Assembly (NCBI RefSeq): GCF_016937535.1
Contig: NZ_JAFHKK010000005.1
Span: forward strand, 39,936-103,935
Reading direction: 5' to 3'
Source of the DNA: Sulfurospirillum tamanense
GTDB taxonomy: Bacteria > Campylobacterota > Campylobacteria > Campylobacterales > Campylobacteraceae
DNA length: 64,000 nt
Below the pieces are notes generated by a model. That model saw nothing but the letters and a program-made list of their open reading frames with translations. It was not told where the DNA came from and searched no databases. Of this stretch, positions 27,278 through 37,142 are shown piece after piece (positions within the stretch are counted from its first letter, which is position 1; every line of letters starts with the position of its first letter). The translations under genes were made by a program, and so were the position numbers.

Positions 27278-27691
27278 TTACACCTCATCTGGAGTGGTTA
27301 AAGGGGTTTCATTCTTTTGGGTCAACGCGGGGCGCTCTTCAATGCGAATATTGCTCTGGCCTTGGAAATAGGCCTTTGATTCAATCATCAACTCTTTTGA
27401 GAGCACGTTCCCAATAAACCTTCCCCCTGCAAGCACTTCCACATAAGAACAGTCTGCGCTGCCTTCAAATTCACCATTAACTACCAATTTTTCTGCTTTA
27501 AGCTCGCCCTTTACGCGTCCTTTTTTTCCTACCACCACTACACTACTGGAGTGAATATTGCCCTCCAACTCTCCATCTACATGTAAACGTGATTCAAGGG
27601 TAAACTCCCCACGTATAGTAGCACCAACAGCTATGAGGGTGGTCTCTGAGGATGAGACGGATCGGTTATCATCTTTAGTAAAGATTGCCAT
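27278..27691 (-). CDS. ccmA: Bactofilin (CcmA-type)
   Basis: A 137-residue bactofilin: polar N-terminal tail, then a right-handed beta-helix of regular hydrophobic repeats (ESRLHVDGELEGNIHS, KGRVKGELKAEKLVVNGEFEG). Bactofilins polymerise without nucleotides. H. pylori CcmA works with Csd peptidases to set helical cell shape, and an M23 peptidase gene overlaps it here by 61 bp. AAGGAGA lies about 10 bases before the ATG. Contains the one-base variant CTACATGTAA (LHVDG). Confidence 0.93.
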   Translation of the reverse strand: MAIFTKDDNRSVSSSETTLIAVGATIRGEFTLESRLHVDGELEGNIHSSSVVVVGKKGRVKGELKAEKLVVNGEFEGSADCSYVEVLAGGRFIGNVLSKELMIESKAYFQGQSNIRIEERPALTQKNETPLTTPDEV

Positions 27692-28530
27692 GAGACACGA
27701 TTCTCCTTTTCAAAAATTTCATCAAAACTTGCACTGTTCCAGTCTAAGAAATGTTGTGGGTCCAAAGGACGTGAAATAAACCTTACTTCGTAATGCAAAT
27801 GAGGCCCCGTAGAGAGTCCGCTGTTGCCAGTATATCCAATTAGCTGACCTTTTCGAACAAATTCACCTGACTTTACCACCATTGTTTTTTCAAGATGGGC
27901 GTAAGATGTTTTGAAACCATAGTTATGTTGGACAATAACCAAATAGCCAAAACCACTCTCTTTATGATAGCCTGCAAACTCTACCACGCCATCAGCTGGA
28001 GCAACAATGGGTGTGCCAATGGGTGCGCGTAAATCAATCCCGCGGTGAAATTCTCGGGTTTTTAAAATAGGGTGTGTGCGCCATCCAAATTTTCCCGTAA
28101 GACCTGTGTTTTCAATCACCCAGCCATTGGGGATGGAGCGAAAAAGGTGTTGTTGTTGCGTGCTAGTCACTGTCAAATTTTCAAGGCGCTCATCAATGCT
28201 CGTAGCCTCTGGCGTTTTCAATCCAATAAGCTCCTCAATGCCACTTACTTTGTCATTAATAGCTTCAAACTGCTTGGTCTTGGCATCAATTTGGCGCTGT
28301 AATTTTGCATTATGCTCGCCCAGTTGATACTCTTTTTGAATAAGTTCTTCCTTTTTTTCTTCAAGAGAACTAAGTTCTCCATAAAGCATTGAAATTAACC
28401 ATCCCCCAAAAACAATCACCCCAATCACTGCAAGGGTAAAGTACAACACAAATTTCTTAACCAGCTGGTGCAATAAAAACTGTTTTGAGCCATTAATATC
28501 TGTGATCGTAATCACAAATTTATTACGCAT
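27631..28530 (-). CDS. M23 family peptidoglycan endopeptidase (Csd1/Csd2-like)
   Basis: A 299-residue membrane-anchored peptidase: N-terminal transmembrane helix (VLYFTLAVIGVIVFGGWLI), a coiled coil (about 50-105) and a C-terminal LytM domain. The zinc/catalytic residues HxxxD (FHRGIDL) and HxH (GPHLHYEV) are complete, so it should cleave D,D-crosslinks. In H. pylori two such genes, csd1 and csd2, lie beside ccmA and only one retains all residues; here one intact gene occupies the place. Likely cell-shape function. Confidence 0.9.
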   Translation of the reverse strand: MRNKFVITITDINGSKQFLLHQLVKKFVLYFTLAVIGVIVFGGWLISMLYGELSSLEEKKEELIQKEYQLGEHNAKLQRQIDAKTKQFEAINDKVSGIEELIGLKTPEATSIDERLENLTVTSTQQQHLFRSIPNGWVIENTGLTGKFGWRTHPILKTREFHRGIDLRAPIGTPIVAPADGVVEFAGYHKESGFGYLVIVQHNYGFKTSYAHLEKTMVVKSGEFVRKGQLIGYTGNSGLSTGPHLHYEVRFISRPLDPQHFLDWNSASFDEIFEKENRVSWQSLLKMITDPSHPQRPPS

Positions 28531-29677
28531 TCATCTCCTCCAAAAACCGCTCTACAACCGCAAACGAACCAAAAACAACATACTTTTCTTGCGGATCAAA
28601 ATCCCATCGAAATGCACCAAACGGAATATTTAATTGCTTTGATGCCTCTACCACCAAAGCCTCGCCCGTTTGTCTTCCCTTTTGAGAAAGCGGCATTAAC
28701 CAAAGTTCTTTAATTTTTGGTTTTAAAATCTCTAAAATAGCAGCAATATCTTTGTCTAAATAACTGTTGTAGATAAAAATATAATGGGAGTTTTCCAAAG
28801 CACCCAAAAGAGCAGATGCCGCCATGGGATTATGTCCGCAATCTAGCACGATATTAGGTGCAATTTTTTCATACCTAGCACGCAAATCTAAAGGTGGAAG
28901 TAAAGAGATTTCTGGAAAAACTCCCATCAAGCGCGCGCAAGCATAGGCACTTTTTAGGTTGTCTGTAAAAAACTCAGGAAGGGTGTGGGCTTTTAAATAC
29001 GCCTTCATCTCCGTCTCTGTTTTGAGCGAAACCATATCCTCTGGAAATACCAATGGTATCTCTTTTTCTTTTGCCAGTGTTTTGGCAATCTTTAACACAC
29101 GAACATCTTGCTTTGGCGCTATTACTGTCATAGCACTCATGCTACGAAGTTTTGTGCTGGCTATTTCCTCTAGTGTTTCGCCCAAAAAAGCTTGGTGGTC
29201 CATCCCAATGGGCGTGATAATGCTTAGGGTTTTAGGAAAAACATTTGTCGCATCCCATTCGCCTCCAAGCCCTGCTTCCAAAACAGCAACCTCGCAAGAA
29301 GCAAAAGCCAGCATGGCCAAAAATGTAGTGTATTCAAAATAAGAAAGTTCATGTGCCATATCAGGAGGAAGTAGCAAAGAGAGCTTTACATGTAAAGCTT
29401 CTAGCTCCTCGTCCTCCACAAGCTTTCCGTCTCTCCATATACGCTCATTAAAACGCATAAGATGCGGAGACGTATAATGGCCCACTTTTTTGCCTTGTTG
29501 TTTTAGCATAAGAGCCAAAAAACGTCCCGTACTCCCCTTGCCATTGGTGCCGACAATATGCACAACAGAAGGGACATGCAAAGCCTCTTTCAAAAAATCG
29601 TAGGCGCGAGGCATACGAGTAATGTCAATACGTTCTGAGTAAAGTGGCTTTTGTGCGAGGGTTTGCTCTAGGGTCAT
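28523..29677 (-). CDS. folC: Dihydrofolate / folylpolyglutamate synthase
   Basis: Mur-ligase-like enzyme adding glutamate to dihydropteroate or folates, 384 residues. ATP-binding IVGTNGKGSTGRFL, then HYTSPHLMRFNERIW, and the C-terminal LDCGHNPMAA. ATG at 29677 overlaps the stop of the GGDEF gene (ATGA). Folate precursors would come from pabB/pabC at 52-53 kb. One TTACATGTAA (29386-29395) is the centre of an 18-bp perfect palindrome. Confidence 0.94.
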   Translation of the reverse strand: MTLEQTLAQKPLYSERIDITRMPRAYDFLKEALHVPSVVHIVGTNGKGSTGRFLALMLKQQGKKVGHYTSPHLMRFNERIWRDGKLVEDEELEALHVKLSLLLPPDMAHELSYFEYTTFLAMLAFASCEVAVLEAGLGGEWDATNVFPKTLSIITPIGMDHQAFLGETLEEIASTKLRSMSAMTVIAPKQDVRVLKIAKTLAKEKEIPLVFPEDMVSLKTETEMKAYLKAHTLPEFFTDNLKSAYACARLMGVFPEISLLPPLDLRARYEKIAPNIVLDCGHNPMAASALLGALENSHYIFIYNSYLDKDIAAILEILKPKIKELWLMPLSQKGRQTGEALVVEASKQLNIPFGAFRWDFDPQEKYVVFGSFAVVERFLEEMNA

Positions 29678-31224
29678 TGGGGTGAGGGCTTTACTTGATT
29701 TCGTCCTGCCTCTTTGGCTTGGTAGAGCATTTTATCGGCTGCTTCGATGACTTCTTCTTTAGTGCGATGGGCTTTGCGTTCACTAATGCCACAACTTGTC
29801 GTCACTGCAATGCGCTCTTTTTTATAAATAAATTTAAAGTTTTCAATCACTTTGCGCACTTTGTCTGCAAAAATGACTGCTTGCTCCAATCCAATACCTG
29901 GTAAAATGATTAAAAACTCTTCTCCGCCATAGCGCCCCACAAAGTCCACTTGGCGGCTATATTTGCGTAAAATCTTGCCCACGGTTGAAAGAATAACATC
30001 GCCCGCTTCATGCCCAAAAGTGTCGTTAATGTTTTTAAAATGGTCCAAATCTAAAAAACAAATACAATAATCTATTTTATAGCGAATGTACGCTTCCTCC
30101 ACGCGATCAATCTCTGTTTGCAAGGCGCGCTTGGTTGCTACATGAGTCAAATAGTCTTGCTTGGCCTCTTGTTTGGCTTCCGCCAAAGCATGCTCTAGCC
30201 CTTTAACACGCGTATGAAGTTTGTGAATGGTCTGCTGGTTGGTTACCATTTTTTGGTGCAAGGTACTGGTTTCAGATTCTAAAGAAGAGGCGATTAAAAT
30301 AAGTTTTGCTTGGATAGACTCAAAGGTATCTTTAGAAAAATTGATCCCCTCTAAATCTTTTTTTATCCCCCGAACCTCTCTTGTGCTGTGTTCACTACTG
30401 TCGATAAGATGAAGGATTTTTGTATTAATATCATCAAGAAGCTTGTCTAGGGCGCTGATTTTTTCTTGAATCTCTTTTTTATCTAATTCAATGCGCTTTT
30501 TAATAAATTGACGTATGTCGTTTTGAATCGCTACCGAGCCCAATACTTCAGGAGAGTTGCGCAGCTCATAACTAATGGTTGCCAAATCGTCATTCATACT
30601 CGAAGCAATGGAAGGGGTCAGGGTTGCAATAATTAAAGGAGCGAGGGTTTTATACACCGCTGAATCGTCGTTTTCTTTACGCAAAAGCTTATAGATGTCA
30701 TTAACCATTGACTCCAAATCATCCTTGTTGATCGGGCCAAATCCATCTAATTTTTTCATAAAACTGTCATCGTATTCATTAATAAAATCAAACCACTTGT
30801 CTTTGATTAATTCTACAGATTGGTGGTTTTGTGTTACATCCAAGCGCTCAAGAGACGCGCTTGCAAGTGTGCGTGCGCGCCTATTTGGCAACAAACTCAT
30901 AGCCTGAAGCACGCGCTTGCTCATCAATACTAAAGATTGAATCAGTCTTGCACTTTCAGTGGGATTGAGGCGATTAAGTTTGGCAGTGAAAAAACTCAAT
31001 AACTCATCCACGTTGGCTACTTTGTGCCGTTTAGCCTCTTGTTGAAAATCTGTATCCAAACGCGCTAAAAATTTTTCAACTTTTTGGCAATCTTCCATCA
31101 CAACCCCACGGTTTTTAGCCACCTGACAAAAAACCTTTGTGTAATTATCGGGCGTTAGTGTAAGGTGCTCTTCCCGAAGTTTTTCTAAACTCTCTTTGAT
31201 AATTTCATTGATCGTGCTTGCCAT
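29674..31224 (-). CDS. Diguanylate cyclase (GGDEF domain)
   Basis: A 516-residue cytoplasmic protein with a long helical N-terminal part (1-350) that I do not recognise, coiled coil near 235-350, and a C-terminal GGDEF domain. The active site is GGEEF, and RQVD five residues upstream is a standard I-site, so product inhibition by c-di-GMP is expected. ATG at 31224 follows GAGGAATGCG and overlaps lptE. It sits between lptE and folC, which I recall as nearly adjacent in H. pylori. Confidence 0.9.
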   Translation of the reverse strand: MASTINEIIKESLEKLREEHLTLTPDNYTKVFCQVAKNRGVVMEDCQKVEKFLARLDTDFQQEAKRHKVANVDELLSFFTAKLNRLNPTESARLIQSLVLMSKRVLQAMSLLPNRRARTLASASLERLDVTQNHQSVELIKDKWFDFINEYDDSFMKKLDGFGPINKDDLESMVNDIYKLLRKENDDSAVYKTLAPLIIATLTPSIASSMNDDLATISYELRNSPEVLGSVAIQNDIRQFIKKRIELDKKEIQEKISALDKLLDDINTKILHLIDSSEHSTREVRGIKKDLEGINFSKDTFESIQAKLILIASSLESETSTLHQKMVTNQQTIHKLHTRVKGLEHALAEAKQEAKQDYLTHVATKRALQTEIDRVEEAYIRYKIDYCICFLDLDHFKNINDTFGHEAGDVILSTVGKILRKYSRQVDFVGRYGGEEFLIILPGIGLEQAVIFADKVRKVIENFKFIYKKERIAVTTSCGISERKAHRTKEEVIEAADKMLYQAKEAGRNQVKPSPQ

Positions 31225-31720
31225 GGCGCATTCCTCGGATTGATATCGCAGCTATATACTCATCAAGGGCGTCCACAGATGCATTTTTAATGGCTTCAAA
31301 GCGGCGCGCATCACTAATAACACTATTGGCTTCAATAGTAAAATCGTACTCTCCTGAAGCACGAACAGTTTCTCTCTCCCCGGTTTCAAACACCGTCACA
31401 ATCGTCAAACTTACACGTGCTTTATAGGCTGTAACATACCCGTCTTGATCATACATTGTGGCGGAAAATCCCACGGAACCAAGCGTGCCGTACAGTTGGG
31501 TTTGCGCCTGTTCCTTTGAAACCACATTACGGCCAAGGCGACCAATCATGGCTTCTTTAAGTGCGTCTTTAATCAACACACTGTTTTTGGGATCTTGCAC
31601 ATTAATAGTAACATCGATAAACACATTTTCACCCAAAACCGACTGGGTCACTTGAGCAGCAGGCCTGTACCCGCACCCTGCAAACAATGCCACCACAAGA
31701 ATCAACCCAAAAAAACGCAT
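31205..31720 (-). CDS. lptE: LPS-assembly lipoprotein LptE-like
   Basis: A 171-residue lipoprotein: signal peptide MRFFGLILVVALFAG followed by the lipobox Cys (C16), then an alternating strand-helix pattern typical of LptE, the plug of the LptD outer-membrane LPS translocon. Position between leuS and folC agrees with the epsilonproteobacterial locus where an LptE-like gene is annotated. Sequence conservation in LptE is weak, so assignment leans on synteny. ATG follows the leuS stop directly (TAGATG). Confidence 0.7.
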   Translation of the reverse strand: MRFFGLILVVALFAGCGYRPAAQVTQSVLGENVFIDVTINVQDPKNSVLIKDALKEAMIGRLGRNVVSKEQAQTQLYGTLGSVGFSATMYDQDGYVTAYKARVSLTIVTVFETGERETVRASGEYDFTIEANSVISDARRFEAIKNASVDALDEYIAAISIRGMRHGKHDQ

Positions 31721-34165
31721 CTATTTCACCACCAAATTCACAAGCTTGCCAGGCACGTAAATCTCTTTAATAAGTGTTGTCTCTTTTAACCACTTGTGTG
31801 CCACCTCTTTCCCTGCAAGCAAAATGGCTTCCCTGGAGGCGTCCAAAGGAACTTGAATCTCTCCGCGCCTTTTTCCATTAACAGTCACAGCAATGGTTAG
31901 GTTTTCTTCCTCAAAGACCCTCTCATCTATGGTTATCTCGCCCATGTTCTTACATGTAAAAAGGTTTTGGCTAAGCTCCCATGCCACATGGGGAGTGATA
32001 GGTTCCAAAATAGACAAAATAACCCAATAGCCCTCCATCCACACTACGGGGTTAGTTTGAACATTGAGGGCGTTAAGAGCCTCCATACACGCAGCAATGA
32101 GGGTATTAAACGCATAGCCGCTTTGGTAGACTTCGTTGGATTTTTTGAGTGCTTCATAGACTTTTTTACGCGCGTATTTTTCTTCTTTGCTCAAAGCTTC
32201 GTGGGCAATTTCAGGCAATGTGCTGCAAGAGTTGGCGTTGGTGCTGCGCTCCACAAGACGGCGGATAAACTTATACGCCCCTTCCACTGCGCTATCATTC
32301 CACTCCAACTCTTTTTGGGGAGGTGCAGCAAAGAGCATAAAAAGGCGTGCTGTATCTGCTCCATATTTTGCCACAATAGCATCAGGGTCAACAGTGTTGC
32401 CCTTGGATTTACTCATCTTAGCGCCATCTTTGAGCACCATCCCTTGGGTAAGGAGATTAGTAAAAGGTTCATTGCAATTTACATAGCCCAAATCCCGCAA
32501 GACTTTGGTGAAAAATCGGGCGTACAGTAAGTGTAAAATCGCATGTTCAATCCCGCCAATATACTGATCTACTTGCATCCAGTACCCAGCACTTTCTTTA
32601 TCAAAAGGCACCTCATCCCAGAAAGAAGGGTCACTGGTGTAGCGCAAAAAATACCAACTGGACTGAAAGAAAGTGTCCATGGTGTCAGTTTCACGCAAGG
32701 CAGGTTTAGCGCATACTGGGCAAGTTGTATGCTTCCAGGTGGGGTGCTGCTCTAGCGGATTACCCTCACCCGTAATGGAAACATCCTCTGGCAAGGTCAC
32801 AGGCAAACGCGTTTCAGGCACCACACCACACGTATCGCAATGTACTATTGGAATGGGTGCACCCCAATACCGCTGGCGGCTAATACCCCAATCGCGCAAT
32901 TTATAATTAATCACCCGCTTGCCAAGCCCTTTGGCTTCAAAATCTTCGATAATCTTTGCCATAGCTTCCTTGGATGCCAAGCCCGTATAAGGGCCAGAAT
33001 CCACCAACGTGCCATAAGCTGTCATCGCAACAGAAACATCATACTCGCCCGATAAAGGCGCAATGCTCTGACATATAGGCAAACCATACTGTGTGGCAAA
33101 TTCATGGTCACGCTCATCGTGTGCAGGTACCGCCATGACTGCACCGCCACCGTATTCGATCAAGACAAAATTAGCAACCCACACAGGAACAGCTTCGCCC
33201 GTCAACGGGTGAATGACATCAATGCCAAGAGGAAACCCTTCTTTTTTAGCGCTTTGTTTATCGCGGGAGCTTAAACGTCGCATCGCCTCAATAGCAGCTA
33301 TTGTTGCAGGGTCCAGAGCGTTACATGTAAGCAAGCGCGTCACGATGGGATGCTCTGGCGCCAGTGCTGAATAAGTCACACCATAGAGAGTATCAGGACG
33401 CGTAGTAAACACTTCATATCCCTCAAACCCTTCCCCAAGTATTGCTTTTGAAGCGCTTGAAAGTGCGAATGTAAAAGAGAGTCCCTCACTTCGACCAATC
33501 CAATTTTCCTGCATCGTCAGCACTTGAGAAGGCCATCCCGCCTTTAGCGTCTCCAAATCTTCCAAGAGTTCTTGGGCGTATTGGGTAATCTTAAGATAAT
33601 ACCCTGGCATTTGGCGTTGAATGACGGGTGTCCCACAACGCCAACACCCGCCCTCTTCTACTTGCTCATTAGCCAACACGGTATGGCAAGGTTCACACCA
33701 GTTGACAGTCGCATTTTTGCGGTACACCAATCCTTTTTCATACATTTGCGTAAAAATAAACTGTTCATGTTTGGTATATAGCGCGTCACTGGTTGCAAAT
33801 TCACGTGTCTTGGAAAAAGAAAGTCCCAATGCACTTAATTCTTTGCGCATGTAAGCAATGTTTTCATAGGTCCATTTTTTAGGATGCGTTTTGTGCTTAA
33901 TAGCTGCATTCTCTGCAGGCATTCCAAAAGAGTCCCATCCAATGGGATGCAAAACATTAAAACCTTTTTTGCGACAATGACGCGCAATGGCATCCCCGAT
34001 GGTGTAGTTGCGCACATGCCCCATATGAATGCGTCCACTGGGATAAGGAAACATGCTCAAAATATATTTTTTAGGTAAAGTTTGGTCAGCTAAAGGCTCG
34101 AACGCCTCCGTTTCCTCCCAAATCTTTTGCCATTTTGCTTCCAGTGCGGAGGGTACATACTCCAT
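31721..34165 (-). CDS. leuS: Leucyl-tRNA synthetase
   Basis: Class I aminoacyl-tRNA synthetase, 814 residues. HIGH motif as RIHMGH, KMSKS motif as AKMSKSKGN, with the CP1 editing domain (TTRPDTLYG) between. ATG at 34165 has AAGGAG eight bases upstream; the preceding in-frame TTG is less likely. Two TTACATGTAA copies are read as LTCNA and FTCKN. Confidence 0.97.
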   Translation of the reverse strand: MEYVPSALEAKWQKIWEETEAFEPLADQTLPKKYILSMFPYPSGRIHMGHVRNYTIGDAIARHCRKKGFNVLHPIGWDSFGMPAENAAIKHKTHPKKWTYENIAYMRKELSALGLSFSKTREFATSDALYTKHEQFIFTQMYEKGLVYRKNATVNWCEPCHTVLANEQVEEGGCWRCGTPVIQRQMPGYYLKITQYAQELLEDLETLKAGWPSQVLTMQENWIGRSEGLSFTFALSSASKAILGEGFEGYEVFTTRPDTLYGVTYSALAPEHPIVTRLLTCNALDPATIAAIEAMRRLSSRDKQSAKKEGFPLGIDVIHPLTGEAVPVWVANFVLIEYGGGAVMAVPAHDERDHEFATQYGLPICQSIAPLSGEYDVSVAMTAYGTLVDSGPYTGLASKEAMAKIIEDFEAKGLGKRVINYKLRDWGISRQRYWGAPIPIVHCDTCGVVPETRLPVTLPEDVSITGEGNPLEQHPTWKHTTCPVCAKPALRETDTMDTFFQSSWYFLRYTSDPSFWDEVPFDKESAGYWMQVDQYIGGIEHAILHLLYARFFTKVLRDLGYVNCNEPFTNLLTQGMVLKDGAKMSKSKGNTVDPDAIVAKYGADTARLFMLFAAPPQKELEWNDSAVEGAYKFIRRLVERSTNANSCSTLPEIAHEALSKEEKYARKKVYEALKKSNEVYQSGYAFNTLIAACMEALNALNVQTNPVVWMEGYWVILSILEPITPHVAWELSQNLFTCKNMGEITIDERVFEEENLTIAVTVNGKRRGEIQVPLDASREAILLAGKEVAHKWLKETTLIKEIYVPGKLVNLVVK

Positions 34166-34181
34166 CAATCATTCTCCTTGG

Positions 34182-34520
34182 TTAAAATTCATCACGTGTT
34201 TTTGCTGACTCAATCAACACAAGCGCCAACGAAAACACATTAGCAATCACGGCACCAATGGCCAATGAAATAGCGATGGTTAGGTTTCCTGAAACTTGCA
34301 TAATAATAAATGCAGGAATCAGGTGCAAGTCTGCTACCAAAGAGCTGGCAAACAGTTCTGCTGAGAGAATGTTGCGCACCCCAATTTTAAGCAACGTGGA
34401 AGCAAGATTAATACTTGCGGCCACAAAAAGGGCGATTTCATTATTATCGTACAAAAATCCCGCTGTGGTCGTGAGACTCATCAGCGCAAAAAAGATATAG
34501 GTTACCTTTCCCCAATCCAT
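34182..34520 (-). CDS. DUF6394-like small integral membrane protein
   Basis: A 112-residue protein with about four hydrophobic segments (VTYIFFALMSLTTTAGFLY; IALFVAASINLASTLL; LIPAFIIM; AIGAVIANVFSLALVLI). It resembles a small family conserved in this phylum (DUF6394), function unknown. AAAGGAG precedes the ATG, and a hairpin lies just upstream of it. Next to secF and leuS. Confidence 0.7.
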   Translation of the reverse strand: MDWGKVTYIFFALMSLTTTAGFLYDNNEIALFVAASINLASTLLKIGVRNILSAELFASSLVADLHLIPAFIIMQVSGNLTIAISLAIGAVIANVFSLALVLIESAKTRDEF

Positions 34521-34536
34521 CGCACTCTCCTTTTAG

Positions 34537-34557
34537 TAGAGCTCTTCTTGAGCTCTA
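34537..34557. other. Perfect 8-bp hairpin between secF and the DUF6394-like gene
   Basis: TAGAGCTC-TTCTT-GAGCTCTA sits a few bases upstream of the AAAGGAG of the downstream gene on the minus strand. No T-run follows, so it could be an RNA-stability or processing element in the secF mRNA rather than a terminator. Confidence 0.45.
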
Positions 34558-34591
34558 GATACGCTTTTAAAGCAAAGTTTATCCAATATTG

Positions 34592-35563
34592 TTACACAAT
34601 ACCTTTTTCATACTGGGCTCGCATCTTTTCTTTTTCAAGCCGTCGTTTTTCTGCCTCGGCTTCTTTTGCTTTGTAGCCTTTTACATCAAATCGCAACCAC
34701 TGAAGGGTTGGGGAGGCCACAAACACGGAGCTATACGTTCCCACCAAAATACCTACAAGCAAGGTGAATCCAAACCCATGAATAATCTCTCCCCCAAATG
34801 AAAAGAGGGTCAACACAACGAAAAATGTTGTCAAAGAGGTCAACAAGCTACGCGAGAGGGTTTGTGACACTGAATAATCAATCACAATCTGCAAATTAAG
34901 GGTCTTAGATTCTCGCACACTCTCGCGAATACGGTCAAAAATAATGATGGTATCATTAAGTGAATAACCCAAAATCGTCAGCAGTGCTGCTAAAATATCG
35001 AGGTTAATATCCACGCGAAATAAAACCAAAGCCCCCACAACAATGGAAATGTCGTGCACAAGGGCGATGATAGCAGCAATAGCAAAACGCCACTCAAACC
35101 GATAGGCAATGTAGATTAAAATAGCAATAATCGAGACCAAAAATGCCATCAAACCTTTTTCACGAAGCTCTGCCCCAACCTTTGGGCCCACCATATCTAC
35201 GCGGCGAATTTCAAAATTCCCAGTGCCTTCAAGCTGGCTTCTCGCTAAATCGCCAACGTCTTCATCCACATTTTGACTAGAACCTGAAAAACGAATGACG
35301 ACTTCTTCTTCTGAGCCAAACCGTGTAACCGAAGCGTCTTTAAACAAAGGCGTTTGGACAATTTTTTGGCGAATATTGTCTAAGGCAACAGGAGCATCGT
35401 ACTTCACTTGAATAAGCGTGCCGCCAGAAAAATCAATCCCATAATTAAGGCCTCTTGTCCCCAAAAGAAACAACGAAGCCAACACTAAAAATAGAGAAAA
35501 TGCAAGAAAAAATGGGCTCTTGCTCATAAAGCCGTAGGTTTTATCCTTTGAAAAAATCTGCAT
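34592..35563 (-). CDS. secF: Protein translocase subunit SecF
   Basis: A 323-residue RND-type component of the SecDF proton-driven motor assisting Sec export. N-terminal helix, periplasmic P4-like domain (GIDFSGGTLIQVKYD) and five C-terminal helices with SLNDTIIIFDRIRE. Starts one base after the secD stop, completing yajC-secD-secF. Confidence 0.96.
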   Translation of the reverse strand: MQIFSKDKTYGFMSKSPFFLAFSLFLVLASLFLLGTRGLNYGIDFSGGTLIQVKYDAPVALDNIRQKIVQTPLFKDASVTRFGSEEEVVIRFSGSSQNVDEDVGDLARSQLEGTGNFEIRRVDMVGPKVGAELREKGLMAFLVSIIAILIYIAYRFEWRFAIAAIIALVHDISIVVGALVLFRVDINLDILAALLTILGYSLNDTIIIFDRIRESVRESKTLNLQIVIDYSVSQTLSRSLLTSLTTFFVVLTLFSFGGEIIHGFGFTLLVGILVGTYSSVFVASPTLQWLRFDVKGYKAKEAEAEKRRLEKEKMRAQYEKGIV

Positions 35564-35564
35564 A

Positions 35565-37142
35565 CTACCCTCGCTTCATGCCAAACCACAACGCCATGTT
35601 TTTACTGCGTTCAATGCGGTTCATTAATAAATCATACACACCATGTGTTCCTAAAATCGCTGTTAACATGGAGGCCAAAATCCCAATACTAATAGTCACA
35701 GCGAATCCCTTAATAGGTCCCGTGCCATACGAATACAATACCACAGCAGCGATGAGTGTCGTAATGTTGGCATCCAAGATAGCGCTCAATGCGTTGGCAT
35801 ACCCTTGCTCTACTGCTTTTTTAATGCTAACCCCTGAACGCAAAAGCTCACGGATGCGCTCATTAATAATCACATTAGCGTCCACCGCCATCCCCACAGT
35901 CAACACAATCCCCGCCATTCCAGGCAAAGTGAGTGTCGCACCAAAAAGTGCCATTACTGAAATAATAATAAATAGATTGGAGATAAGGGCCACATTAGCA
36001 ATCACGCCCACAAGGCCGTAGTAAATTACCATAAAAATCACCACTGCCACAAAGCCCAAAATGAGTGCTGTCAAGCTTGCTTTAACGCTATCAGCACCCA
36101 AAGAAGGCCCGATGCTGCGTTTTTCCAAAAGTTTCACAGGCGCCAAGAGCGCGCCACTGCGAAGCGCAATGGCTAAATCGTGGGCTTCTTGTATGCTAAA
36201 CGCGCCACTGATTTGTCCACTTCCTCCCCCAATGCGCTCACGAATCACAGGGGCGGAATAGACTTTATCATCCAACACAATAGCAAGATAATTGCCCACA
36301 TTTTTACCCGTAAAATCGCCAAAAATCTTCGCCCCTTGGCTATTGAGGGAAAAGTTAATCACAGGTTGATTGTTTTGGTCAAAAGCCACTCTAGCATCGG
36401 TAAGCATACTGCCATCAAGGATGGGAATGGCTTGTACGAGGTGTTTTTGTTGCGCATTGCGCGCATCAGGAAAGATGACATTGCCATAAGAAGCGGCTTC
36501 TGCGGCTGTCATGGTATAAACTTGATCTTGCCGTTTACTATCTACGGCCATGAGTTGAAGATGGGCGGCCTTAGCAATGAGCTCTCTGGCGCGCTGCTCA
36601 TCCTCGGCAGTTTTTATACCTGGAAGCTCCACCAAAATACTCTCTTCCCCTTGCCTTGCGACCGTCGGTTCCGCTAAGCCAAATTGGTCCAAACGGTTTC
36701 GGATGGTTTCAACTGCTTGATTAATGGCGTACTGAGCGGTGTTTAGCTTTTCTTCTTCACTAAGACTTACCACGTAATTTAGCCCAGTTTTTTCCACCAC
36801 CAAACCTGAGATTTCTGCCAACATAGTGTCCAGCTTGGCCTCTTCATCAGGATCAAGCAAAGTGACACTGACGCGGTCTTGACGTACACGCAAATTATCC
36901 ACAAGAATGCCACTATCGTCAGTAAAAAATTTGATATTTGAAGCGATAGATTTGATTTTAGAATGCAGTGCTTCGTCGGTTTCTACCCCAAGAAGCATAT
37001 GAAGCCCCCCTTGAAGGTCAAGGCCTAGGGTGATTTTTGCCCCTTTTTCGGTTTGCAAGAAAGTGGGCAACGCAAAACCGATACCCAAAAGAATGGCTAG
37101 TGCAAAAATCACTAGCCGGTATGTCACACCGCTTTTAGGCAT
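35565..37142 (-). CDS. secD: Protein translocase subunit SecD
   Basis: A 525-residue partner of SecF: N-terminal helix, GLDLQGGLHMLLGVE signature, large periplasmic P1 domain and C-terminal membrane bundle (GMAVDANVIINERIRE, the conserved proton-pathway Asp/Arg region). ATG at 37142 overlaps the yajC end by 8 bp and agrees with family starts; the frame runs 17 codons further upstream inside yajC. Confidence 0.96.
   Translation of the reverse strand: MPKSGVTYRLVIFALAILLGIGFALPTFLQTEKGAKITLGLDLQGGLHMLLGVETDEALHSKIKSIASNIKFFTDDSGILVDNLRVRQDRVSVTLLDPDEEAKLDTMLAEISGLVVEKTGLNYVVSLSEEEKLNTAQYAINQAVETIRNRLDQFGLAEPTVARQGEESILVELPGIKTAEDEQRARELIAKAAHLQLMAVDSKRQDQVYTMTAAEAASYGNVIFPDARNAQQKHLVQAIPILDGSMLTDARVAFDQNNQPVINFSLNSQGAKIFGDFTGKNVGNYLAIVLDDKVYSAPVIRERIGGGSGQISGAFSIQEAHDLAIALRSGALLAPVKLLEKRSIGPSLGADSVKASLTALILGFVAVVIFMVIYYGLVGVIANVALISNLFIIISVMALFGATLTLPGMAGIVLTVGMAVDANVIINERIRELLRSGVSIKKAVEQGYANALSAILDANITTLIAAVVLYSYGTGPIKGFAVTISIGILASMLTAILGTHGVYDLLMNRIERSKNMALWFGMKRG

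Noticed and set aside
34521..34591. tRNA-like sequence in the secF-DUF6394 gap
   Set aside because: Only one hairpin, no cloverleaf, no CCA or T-arm consensus; no tRNA was found in any gap.
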